DNA from: Phytophthora colocasiae
Taxonomy: Eukaryota > Oomycota > Peronosporomycetes > Peronosporales > Peronosporaceae
Reading direction: 5' to 3'
NCBI GenBank assembly: GCA_018806915.1
Contig: JAGKQI010000093.1
Location: forward strand, 1,302,001 to 1,366,000
DNA: 64,000 bases
The position numbers were made by a program, and so were the translations under genes. Positions 44,201-52,702 of the stretch are shown piece after piece (within the stretch, counting starts at the first letter, position 1; every line of letters starts with the position of its first letter). Under the pieces are notes generated by a model, which saw nothing but the letters and a program-made list of their open reading frames with translations, searched no databases and was not told the DNA's origin.

Positions 44201-45238
44201 GTCCTTGCTGAACTGGGCGACGACTCCTTTCTCGGCCAGCTTCGACACCGAGATGAGGCTTCCTTCAACTTCTGGGATGTACAGGACATCCGACAGCTTG
44301 ACAGACTTCCCGTCCATCAGCTTCAACCCGACGGTGCCCTTTGCAACTGCGTCGATTTTCGAGCCATCCGCGATCGTGATGCGGACTGGCGTCTTCAGCT
44401 CCTTCATGGACACAAACTTGTCCCGGACGCTGGTCATGTGCGAACTTGCACCAGAGTCGACGAGCCATTCACTCTTGGTCATCGCACTCGTAGCCATGAA
44501 CGAGAAGTCGTCGGACGCTTCCTCTTGCGCAGCTTGCCCTCGTTCTTGGTCGGCTTTCTTCTTGCGGCACTGAACTCTCGGTGCCCTTGCTTCTGCAGTA
44601 GAAGCACTTGCCGTTGAAGCGACGCTTGCCCCGAAGTCATTATTCTTCGTAGCGAAAGCCTTCTCTTGAGCCGATGACGATTCATCCGAAGCTTGAACAC
44701 CAGAGAGAGCTTGAATCGCGTAGGCCAGCGACACGTTTGGCGTATTCTCGAGGACAGTACATATCATATTGTACTCGTCCGTCAGACTGCCAAGCGAGCA
44801 ACACGAGCTGGCGAGTCTCATCCAGAGTCTCACCGATCGTCTCCATCTGGAGGACGATCTCCTTGAACTGATCGACGTGGGAAGCGAACTTGGTCCTGGC
44901 TCCATCTTGAAGTTGTTCAACTTCTTGGTGACGAGAAGCCGGTTCTTGAGCGTCTTCTTGTTGAAGTGCTCCTCGAGCATCGTCCACGCCTCAGCGGCAG
45001 TCAGTGCTCCACGGACGTAGACTTGGTACGTGAGACTCACGTCTCCAGCGATAACACCGCGCCTTCAGATCGTTGGTCTTCCATTCCGCCGTGGAGCGAT
45101 CACTCACTTGGTCGAACTCGGGCTTGATGATCTGCGGTAGCAGTCCTTCCGAGCAAGCTTCATCCGCATGTTGAACTCCCAGTGGAAGTAGTTGTCTTCC
45201 ACGAGCTTGTCGATGTTGTCGGCGTAGCTTGGGCTCAT
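41229..45238 (-). pseudogene. Copia gag-pol polyprotein, frame-broken
   Basis: Gag starts at ATG 45238 (MSPSYADNIDKLVEDNYFHW), inside the primer site. The frame shifts about 45130, 44880-44790 and 44590; the zinc-knuckle segment near 44610-44570 is split between frames. The main frame (45040-41990) then holds protease WLVDSGASSHMT, integrase (VHTDVMGP, LRSDNGGEYTG, QQNGLAERMNRSLVE, giving D, D and E), reverse transcriptase (WVFALKRNEKGEVTRHKARL, CLYVDDMLIA). A further shift near 41990 leads to 41990-41229 with RNase H (YSDADWAGNRDDRRSVSG, SSTEAEYMALSE, KHIDIRYHFIRE). All catalytic motifs survive. Confidence 0.9.
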
Positions 45239-45242
45239 AACC
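45227..45242 (-). promoter_or_regulatory. Copia primer binding site, half-tRNA type
   Basis: The minus strand reads GGTTATGAGCCCAAGC directly after the 5' LTR. Its complement contains GGGCTCATAACC, like the anticodon arm of initiator tRNA-Met. Known: copia and Ty5 prime from the 5' half of that tRNA. Confidence 0.65.
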
Positions 45243-45621
45243 AATTGAGAGTATAGCGAACGAGGGTTGATAGTGAAGTGAGTAGGAGGAAGTAAATCCA
45301 AAAGTGAGTTTATTGAGTTAGCCCGCATTCACTAATCTACCCTTGCTCTCCTTGAGCTCCCCTTGTAGACCTTTGTGAAACGGGAACGCTTGATGTAACG
45401 GGAACGATTGATGTAACGGGAACGATTTGTGCACATCTTGAGATCAGCAAATTGAAGTTCTCGTCCAATCAGAATAGTGTATCCAAGGTAGACCGCCAAT
45501 CGTATTGCAGCATCCACGCGTCTTCCACTGTTGTCCTCACTTGGCACGCGTTGTGCGCGTGAAAGCTGCGTGCTTCGAGGTAGGAACCCAGTATAGGAGA
45601 CGGCGAAGTGCAATCTCAACA
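45243..45621 (-). repeat. 5' LTR of the copia element
   Basis: 379 bp, the shorter partner: about four copies of the 18-bp unit instead of six. Otherwise near-identical to 40806-41221. Confidence 0.9.
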
Positions 45622-45626
45622 CCCTC
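45622..45626. repeat. Target-site duplication CCCTC, right copy (copia)
   Basis: CCCTC follows the LTR end CTCAACA. Confidence 0.7.
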
Positions 45627-45672
45627 TTCAAGTCGTACGCTCTTTAGTAAAGAGTGATGCCCCCGAGGACGC

Positions 45673-46300
45673 GTGTATCAAACCCTCACTCAGATATTTT
45701 GGCTTCGACGGTGTCTGATACCTGTCATTCATGATGTAATGCAGAGACTATTCTTTGGAGACTTACCGGATCAAGACTGTTCTTCATGTGAATTAGCAAT
45801 CCGGAAGCACAAATTTGTGTACGATTCCATTGAAACGCTGGAACATTGCTTTCTCAATAGTCCAAGGCTAGCACAAATGTGGCGAATACTCTGGAGTAAA
45901 TGGCGGGTGGTATTTCGAAGCACTCGTCTTGCAGACCTATGCAACTACCTTTGTAGTATCAATTCTAACTTCGCGGAATCCATATACGTTGTCTTGGAAG
46001 CAATTCAGTACGTTCGGGACTCGATTAAGCGCTTCGCGGTCAGTGTTCCAAGTCGAAACAAGAAATGATAGTGGCTTTGAAAGGAAGCCTGCATGTTCGG
46101 GATACTTGGCGCTACCTTTTGTGTTTCGCCGAAGTAAAATGTCGCTACGCAGTCGCCACGTTGCGTGGAACACTATCGCAGTGTGTATTTTCCACAGTAT
46201 CAACAAGATCTCGCCTCCAGCCTCTGGCAATATGGGAAGAGAAAAAGCTTCCACGACAGTACTATCCGCAAAAGGTTAATCAACTACTTCTGAGTATATC
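45673..46300 (+). pseudogene. Remnant of a non-LTR (LINE) retrotransposon C-terminus
   Basis: A 131-codon frame (45673-46068) has the spacing of the zinc-binding end of LINE ORF2 proteins: DCSSCELAIRKHK ... SIETLEHCFLNSPRLAQMW, with paired Cys, then the E-x-x-E-H motif and a Trp. A second frame to about 46300 (FVFRRSKMSLRSRHVAWNTI) may be a shifted continuation. No reverse transcriptase domain is left. Similarity is by pattern only. The upstream end stops at the copia insertion. Confidence 0.45.
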
Positions 46301-46457
46301 AGTATATGGGTAAAGTTGTTCGTCCAAACATCCCGGCGGTACAGACACGTCAGGCAGGAGCTGCGTGTCTTTCATGTTCGTCTAAACTTGTTGACCAACA
46401 CACCAGTAATCAATCGCCACCACATGTGTTGATATTCATCTACAGTGCTGGTTTGAG

Positions 46458-48371
46458 TTAATCGACGTCCATGGGCACAACGTCCGGAGCTGCTCCATCC
46501 TCAGGGTTCTCAATGCTGTCTTGGTCATGTTCGTCGTGATAGAATTCTGCTTCGTGCTGGTGTTTCCCACTGTTTCCAGTTTTACTGTCTGGGTCCATTG
46601 CATCTTCTTCCTCTTCTCGTAACATTCGAGCAGGTGGGGCTTGCTGCATCTGCACACTTGGAGCACCAGTGATCGAACGTAGATTCTCGAAAATCTTGAT
46701 CCTATTGCAACAGTAGATCAACACCAGTTTTCACAATATACACAGAGCCACTCAACGTTAACGTACTTGTGCTTCTCCAGATATTCCTTCGAGTTGTCGT
46801 TTTTGAGATCCTTGTCAGCCACCAGGTGTAGTTTAAAGTCTGGTGAGTAGAACTCAAAGTAATCGTTGTAAGGGATGTTGTTGGACACTTCCTGGTTCAC
46901 GAGAATTGACGTCTCATAGGCCCATGCTCGAGATACGTTACGGAGTCGGTAACCACCACCGCCCAACACCAACATCGGCAAACCGAATGCTTTCACGAAA
47001 CGAACGCATTCTCCATGACCTTTTGTAGTCACATTGAAGCAGCCAAGACGATCGCCTGTCAGTGAGTCAGCACCGCACTGCAGCACTACAGCAGAAGGGG
47101 CAAATGTCTCCATGACTTTCTCAATCACTGGTTTGAAAATACTTTCGTAGCTGTCATCATCCATTCCGCTGTGTAGAGGGAAGTTCACGGCGTAGTATTT
47201 CCCATTCTTCGCGCCAATATCCTACAATACCCCCCACATCAATCAAAATGCACTGCATAGCAATCAAGATGTAGCAGCGTACAGCACCTTGATATCGCCC
47301 GTTCCAGGGAAGTAGTCCCCGTACTTGTGAAATGATACAGTCATGACACGGTCTGTGACGTAAAAAGCTTCCTCCACGCCATCACCGTGATGTGCATCAA
47401 TATCAATGTATAAAACGCGAGGATGATACCTGAGCACAACAAATTATAGGGTGTCAGCTTAGATTAATCTCTCTTAGTAGAACCAACACTCACTTCAGCA
47501 GCTCCAAGATACCCAGTACGATATCATTTACGTAGCAGAATCCCGATCCTCCAGCCTTCTTAGCGTGGTGCAGGCCCCCCGACCAGTTGATCGCGATATC
47601 ACACAGTCCAAAATTAAGGCGAGCCACCGCATCTGTTCGTACAGGTCACCCAAAAATCACTTGAGTCTTCATAAGTCTCTCGTGAAGTTCTGCATTCCAC
47701 ATACCTAGAGTTCCTCCTGCGTAGATTTGGCAAAAGTCAAAAACCCCGTCGAACACTGGGCAATCCGTGTCGCTTGTCTCTCCGAAGTTATCTGTATCCA
47801 CCACCCAACAGCAATTTGAGTTCTCCATGCAGTCTGCCTCCCTGACAAACCGACGTACATTTGGCTAGATCCACCGCCATATCCCGCTGGGTTGCAGGAC
47901 TCACGCGCTGCAGGAACTCGATGTAGTCCGGCGCGTGGAACACCTTCATCTCGTCTGCAGACGCCCAATGCGGCTCCTACATTAGGTACAAAACCCAATA
48001 AAATTTTAATTTTCAGCATCATTCTCTTGTACTGCTGTTCTACTTACGAAGATGTCCATCTTCTGATACAGATCGTAATTGACTACTAAATGATGTGCCA
48101 ATTTCATACGGTGCGGCTTCATGGGATGCCCTGGGCCATAGTAGAAATGCCCCACCTCAGCTGTTCATATACGCAGTATTACATCATTAAATCATTACAT
48201 TCTGCTCCTAAAACAATAAGTAAACTACGATGGTCTCGATGTATCAACTTGATTCACAGTCGACACTGGGTCTTTGCGGCATGAGTACACAAACCCTCAA
48301 ACGCCCATCTCCAGCATAAATCTGTGCTACGTACGGTGATAGAAATACGACACGCGCTTCTTCGTGGCCAT
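46458..48371 (-). CDS. Class I histone deacetylase (RPD3/HDAC1-3 type), second copy, 444 aa
   Basis: Eight exons: 48371-48335, 48160-48048, 47976-47859, 47791-47705, 47632-47494, 47429-47288, 47221-46767 and 46701-46458, phases consistent, 444 residues. Motifs: [54 protein letters not shown] and [18 protein letters not shown]. The acidic tail ends VVPMDVD, as in the copy at 12212-14006. Five introns are at the same positions as in that gene; two are extra here (after GGTL and after LELLK) and one is missing (after FNVTT). Divergent from DHODH with 280 bp between start codons. Frame intact, so probably functional. Confidence 0.94.
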
Positions 48372-48651
48372 CGTCAATCTCTAACTCTGCTTGCTCCGTC
48401 CCGGCGAAATGGCGAATGATGACCTACGAACTGCTCCATCTTTGAACTCGTACCTAGTCTAACATACCCCTTGTATCTAATAACAGCTCAAAACCGATAC
48501 AACAGTATCTTTTTCAGAATAACTTTTAACCTTTTAATTTCGATATCCCTGTTAAATTCGTTCTATCTTCAGTAATACAGGTTCCCTGTCTCTGAATACA
48601 AAAAGCTCAATACGATCCGAGCCAGCCGTCAGTCTCCAATTGTCCACCAAC

Positions 48652-49923
48652 ATGCGAGCAGCTACAACGTTCCGCCGCGCTGCCCGCTGCGCTCAAACTG
48701 CGTCCTTCAGCACCGCCAGAGGCTCCTCCTCAGGTTTCCATGCTGCCGCTTATGTTGCTGTAGGAACTGGCGCGGCAGCAGCCGTTGTAGCGGCAGCGAA
48801 CGGCGTCGTCCCGCACGAGTGGGTCATTCGTCAATTGGCTGAGCCCATGATGCCCGTTGTACGGCTGTTCGACCCGGAGACGGCCCATAAGATCGCGGTG
48901 CAATGCGCACGATTTGGTTTGACGCCTAAAGACCCGGAGACCGACCCGGAATTGCTGCACGTTAAGGCTTTAGGACTGGAATTCACCAATCCGTTGGGCA
49001 TCGCTGCTGGATTTGATAAAGATGCAGAAGCGATGGAAGGGATGCTGGATATGGGCTTCGGCTGTGTGGAGATCGGCAGTGTCACCCCCAAGCCGCAACC
49101 GGGCAACCCCCAGCCGCGAGTCTTCCGGTTGGCTGAAGACAGAGGAGTGATCAACCGCTATGGATTCAACAGCAAAGGCTTAGAGCATGCTGCTGCTCGT
49201 CTAGAGAGATACGTGGGCTCTAGAGCCAGCCGACAGGGGAACGGACATCGTGCTGGAGTGCTGGGTGTTAACTTGGGGAAGAACAAGTTGACGGAGGACG
49301 CTGCATCTGACTATGTTCTGGGAGTGCACGCTCTGGCTAAGTACGCAGACTACTTGGTTGTCAATGTGTCATCCCCGAACACTCCAGGTCTTCGCACGTT
49401 GCAGGGCAAGATTCAACTGCAAAACCTTCTTGTTCGTGTGCTTAAGGCTCGTGACGAAGTTGTTGCCCAGGAGAAACGCAACATTCCGCTGCTGGTCAAG
49501 ATCGCGCCGGATCTCACGGAGGATGACAAGCAGGACATTGCCGATGTTGCGCTGGAGCTTAAGCTGGACGGCCTCGTCGTCTCCAACACGACGTTGAGTC
49601 GACCGGATACTCTTAAGGGTGCATCTAAGGGTGAAACTGGTGGTCTTAGTGGCCTTCCCGTCCGTGATTTGTCCACCAAGGTGCTGGGCGACATGTACAA
49701 ACTGACCAAGGGCGAAATCCCTCTTATCGGTGTGGGCGGCGTCTCTACGGGCCAGGACGCGTACGACAAGATCCGTGCTGGTGCCTCGCTTGTGCAGATG
49801 TACTCGTGCCTAATCTACGAGAGTCCATTAGCTGTACCGCGTGCCAAGAAGGAATTGGCGGCACTATTGCGTCGTGATGGCTATGAGAGCGTCGCTGATG
49901 CTGTCGGATCTGCTCACAAGTAA
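48652..49923 (+). CDS. DHODH: Dihydroorotate dehydrogenase, class 2, mitochondrial (423 aa)
   Basis: Single exon from ATG 48652. The N-terminus is rich in Arg/Ala/Ser without acids (MRAATTFRRAARCAQTASFS), a mitochondrial presequence, followed by a hydrophobic anchor (AAYVAVGTGAAAAVVAA). Class 2 features: the N-terminal quinone-channel helices (WVIRQLAEPMMPVVRLFDPE), NPLGIAAGFDKDAEAM, the FMN-site GSVTPKPQPGNPQPRVFRL, INRYGFNSKG, NVSSPNTPGLR with the catalytic-base Ser, KIAPDL and IGVGGVSTGQDAYDKI. Known reaction: dihydroorotate to orotate with ubiquinone, the fourth step of pyrimidine synthesis, on the inner mitochondrial membrane. Frame intact. Confidence 0.96.
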   Translation: MRAATTFRRAARCAQTASFSTARGSSSGFHAAAYVAVGTGAAAAVVAAANGVVPHEWVIRQLAEPMMPVVRLFDPETAHKIAVQCARFGLTPKDPETDPELLHVKALGLEFTNPLGIAAGFDKDAEAMEGMLDMGFGCVEIGSVTPKPQPGNPQPRVFRLAEDRGVINRYGFNSKGLEHAAARLERYVGSRASRQGNGHRAGVLGVNLGKNKLTEDAASDYVLGVHALAKYADYLVVNVSSPNTPGLRTLQGKIQLQNLLVRVLKARDEVVAQEKRNIPLLVKIAPDLTEDDKQDIADVALELKLDGLVVSNTTLSRPDTLKGASKGETGGLSGLPVRDLSTKVLGDMYKLTKGEIPLIGVGGVSTGQDAYDKIRAGASLVQMYSCLIYESPLAVPRAKKELAALLRRDGYESVADAVGSAHK

Positions 49924-50271
49924 ATTGAGCCGGAAACTGTTGTGTTCACATTGACAAGTGGTACAGGTAGCTATGGTAGCTAGAAAAGATGACCTTGTAA
50001 GGAAACAAAGGCCATTTCAATGCACCGCATGTTCAAACAAAAGCCTCCAGCAAATCCTCAAACTCACATCAACACGCAAGGATGAAGCATTTCCTTATGC
50101 AAAAGGGGCGCTTCAACTGCGATGCCTCGATACATGTACATGTAGCCTCTTTCAAATGAATGTACAGGTAGGACAACTAGGTACGGCTTGTTGGTACAAT
50201 TTGCCCGTTCTTACCAGGTTCTATGTTATAAAAGCATTTTATGCAATCAGGCTTGTTCAGTTTACCACACC
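49924..50271. other. Intergenic region before tRNA-Ser
   Basis: 348 bp; one open frame of 111 codons (49958-50293) runs into the tRNA and has no recognisable features, so I do not call it. It will contain the DHODH 3' end signals. Confidence 0.4.
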
Positions 50272-50352
50272 GACAGCTTGGCCGAGTGGTTAAGGCGATG
50301 GACTTGAAATCCATTGGGGAAACCCGCGTGAGTTCAAACCTCACAGCTGTCG
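50272..50352 (+). tRNA. tRNA-Ser (anticodon TGA)
   Basis: 81 bases without CCA. The acceptor stem GACAGCT/AGCTGTC pairs perfectly, with discriminator G. The D-arm begins TGGCCGAGTGGTTAAGGC (A box), the anticodon arm is ATGGA-CTTGAAA-TCCAT, a long variable arm has GGG/CCC pairing (type II tRNA, as in Ser), and the T-arm is GTGAG-TTCAAAC-CTCAC (B box). A short T-run (TTTT) follows 5 bases after, fitting a Pol III stop. Confidence 0.95.
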
Positions 50353-50499
50353 ATACTTTTGCGAACTTCTAGACATGGAACCAATATTTCAGTACATTTT
50401 CACTTTGCAAAAAAAACATTCGGGTAAAACAAATATGACGGTCACCATTTCTACATATAAGGACATAGTACTGCATGACTTCCTCGCCTCTTATATCTA

Positions 50500-51316
50500 C
50501 TCACTGGTTGCACACACCATTCCTTGCTTTCCACTTACGCCACGGGGGTGATGCTCGTCCAAATGGCGCCCACAGAGTCGAGCTCCTTCCCACAAGTACT
50601 GACAAACCCACCGAGTTGGAAACCCGCCGGTGCAGTGTCCTTGCCGATGTCCTTGGTGGGACGGCCGCCGGAGATGGAGTTCCCGGCACTGGTGGTGAAT
50701 TGGATGTACTTGATGCGCGTGTGGCTGTCCTTCTCTCCCCAATGAGCCTCGATGCCCGTAATGAACTCACCCGCACCAAGCGTGAGTGTGTTCTGATCAC
50801 CGCCGCCGCCACCATGGTAGAGATTGGTCTTCTGCCCCGATGGGTCGGTGATATCGAGGCTGACGGCATTGACGCGCTCGCCGGACCGGATGGTGATGGC
50901 TTGAACCGTTTGTCCGGGTGAAGTGACGTCCAGGTCCGAGTATTTCGTGCCGTGAGGACCGCCGAACGTCTCGCTCAAGAGAACTCCATTTTCCAAAGCG
51001 ATCACGCCGGTTGCGGCCAGGATAGTCGTCGCGAACAGTTGGATCAATTTCATTGTAGTCGCGTTGGTAGTTGCGTTTGTAGTCGTGTTTGCTGGAAGAA
51101 GGCAAATTTGAAAGTGAACGAGGGGGCTGTTCTCCTGGTACGGGCTCGATTCCTCGTCTTTGGGTGGTGTCTTGTTGCAGTCCTACAGGGCAGTGCCTAC
51201 ATGAAGAAGGAGCAGCGGGTATTGTAGTTTGAATGACGATGGCGTTGAAGCATTTTCTGCAGTAGAAATTCTAGCGGATTGAAGCTGAGATCGGTCGAGC
51301 CGAAATTTCGGCGTGT
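50500..51316. repeat. Left arm of a large inverted repeat
   Basis: 817 bp that matches the reverse complement of 51728-52542 with roughly ten differences by eye. It starts CTCACTGGTTGC and ends TTTCGGCGTGT. It contains the minus-strand lectin gene and its whole promoter. Confidence 0.9.
50535..51053 (-). CDS. Secreted jacalin-like lectin, left copy (172 aa)
   Basis: Signal peptide MKLIQLFATTILAATGVIA, then one beta-prism domain of jacalin type: GVLLSETFGGPHGTKYSD at its start, AITIRSGERVNAVSLDI, a Gly-rich loop YHGGGGGDQNTLTLGAGEFI, GIEAHWGEKD and IKYIQFTTSAG. Near the end are FVSTCGKELDSVGAIW. Known: jacalin-fold proteins bind sugars; secreted ones in oomycetes may act on the cell wall or host surface (inference). 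It differs from the right copy by two residues I can see (Ile/Ala at the signal-peptide cleavage region and Ser/Gly near the C-terminus). Confidence 0.88.
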   Translation of the reverse strand: MKLIQLFATTILAATGVIALENGVLLSETFGGPHGTKYSDLDVTSPGQTVQAITIRSGERVNAVSLDITDPSGQKTNLYHGGGGGDQNTLTLGAGEFITGIEAHWGEKDSHTRIKYIQFTTSAGNSISGGRPTKDIGKDTAPAGFQLGGFVSTCGKELDSVGAIWTSITPVA

Positions 51317-51727
51317 CATGTTGTGTGGATGTGCGGGTTACCCGTAACATAGCGTTTTATCGTTGAAGTGCACATCTACTTCGCCATTTGACGTAGATTA
51401 ATGTAATATGCCCTGATCGAAGATTGACGCTATCGTACACTGGCAAAACGATCGGGTAAGATTTGAAAACAATTTTTTGCGATGATAAAAAATGGCATTG
51501 AAGCTTTGTCGGCAGTACTGACTCAGTACTGTACTAAGTGGAGTGCAATGTGTTGCTGCATGTTTTGTGTTGTATCAAAAAAAATCTGTTGAGTAGCGAT
51601 ACAGCTTTTTTTTTCAGTCTACAATCGACAAAAACACCACAAGAACTTTCATACATGTAGGAATGGAAACCTTCAGGCTACACGAAGAGATGTAGTTCAA
51701 CGATAAAAAAATATCTTCACGACTAAC
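51317..51727. other. Spacer of the inverted repeat
   Basis: 411 bp of unique sequence between the two arms, with no ORF of note. It contains A/T runs (near 51580 and 51610). The start codons of the divergent lectin genes are 936 bp apart across arms and spacer. Confidence 0.6.
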
Positions 51728-51926
51728 ACACGCCGAAATTTCGGCTCGACCGATCTCAGCTTCAATCCGCTAGAATTTCTACTGCAGAAAATGCTTCAAC
51801 GCCATCGTCGTTCAAACTACAATACCCGCTGCTCCTTCTTCATGTAGGCACTGCCCTGTAGGACTGCAACAAGACACCACCAAAGACGAGGAATCGAGCC
51901 CGTACCAGGAGAACAGCCCCCTTGTT

Positions 51927-51934
51927 CACTTTCA
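51927..51934 (+). promoter_or_regulatory. Initiator-like TCACTTTC of the right lectin gene
   Basis: TCACTTTC followed by AAATTTG lies 63 bp before ATG 51990 and resembles the oomycete initiator with flanking motif. The mirrored copy (GAAAGTGA, about 51109-51116) stands before the left gene. Confidence 0.4.
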
Positions 51935-51989
51935 AATTTGCCTTCTTCCAGCAAACACGACTACAAACGCAACTACCAACGCGACTACA

Positions 51990-52508
51990 ATGAAATTGAT
52001 CCAACTGTTCGCGACGACTATCCTGGCCGCAACCGGCGTGGCCGCTTTGGAAAATGGAGTTCTCTTGAGCGAGACGTTCGGCGGTCCTCACGGCACGAAA
52101 TACTCGGACCTGGACGTCACTTCACCCGGACAAACGGTTCAAGCCATCACCATCCGGTCCGGCGAGCGCGTCAATGCCGTCAGCCTCGATATCACCGACC
52201 CATCGGGGCAGAAGACCAATCTCTACCATGGTGGCGGCGGCGGTGATCAGAACACACTCACGCTTGGTGCGGGTGAGTTCATTACGGGCATCGAGGCTCA
52301 TTGGGGAGAGAAGGACAGCCACACGCGCATCAAGTACATCCAATTCACCACCAGTGCCGGGAACTCCATCTCCGGCGGCCGTCCCACCAAGGACATCGGC
52401 AAGGACACTGCACCGGCGGGTTTCCAACTCGGTGGGTTTGTCGGTACTTGTGGGAAGGAGCTCGACTCTGTGGGCGCCATTTGGACGAGCATCACCCCCG
52501 TGGCGTAA
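51990..52508 (+). CDS. Secreted jacalin-like lectin, right copy (172 aa)
   Basis: Same 172-residue protein as the left copy, with signal peptide MKLIQLFATTILAATGVAA and the same jacalin-type domain (ETFGGPHGTKYSDLDV, YHGGGGGDQNTLTLGAGEFI, KYIQFTTSAGNSISGG). Transcribed away from its mirror image. Both copies are intact, so dosage or gene conversion rather than decay is the current state. The Ala at position 18 gives a cleaner signal-peptidase site than the left copy's Ile. Confidence 0.88.
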   Translation: MKLIQLFATTILAATGVAALENGVLLSETFGGPHGTKYSDLDVTSPGQTVQAITIRSGERVNAVSLDITDPSGQKTNLYHGGGGGDQNTLTLGAGEFITGIEAHWGEKDSHTRIKYIQFTTSAGNSISGGRPTKDIGKDTAPAGFQLGGFVGTCGKELDSVGAIWTSITPVA

Positions 52509-52702
52509 GTGGAAAGCAAGGAATGTGTGTGCAACCAGTGAGTTAATGTTGTTGGGAAGTAGTATCTAACTTGGAGAAAAATAATACTACTACTACGGTA
52601 TTCTTCTGCACTTGTTTTTTTTAAAAGTACTTTGTTTAGAAATGATATTTTTACATACAAAAATTCCTGCAAAAAGTCATAGAAACATCACAAGAAAAAA
52701 AG

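Larger units (their letters stand above)
40806..45621 (-). mobile_element. Ty1/copia LTR retrotransposon, 4,816 bp
   Basis: LTRs at 40806-41221 and 45243-45621, 5-bp duplication CCCTC, element on the minus strand. Domain order gag, protease, integrase, reverse transcriptase, RNase H is that of copia. The primer site directly abuts the 5' LTR and matches initiator-tRNA anticodon-arm sequence rather than a tRNA 3' end. A few single-base frame changes break the polyprotein. Its right flank is a LINE-like remnant. Confidence 0.93.
51728..52542. repeat. Right arm of a large inverted repeat
   Basis: 815 bp, reverse complement of 50500-51316 apart from about ten substitutions and single-base indels. 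It contains the plus-strand lectin gene. Confidence 0.9.
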
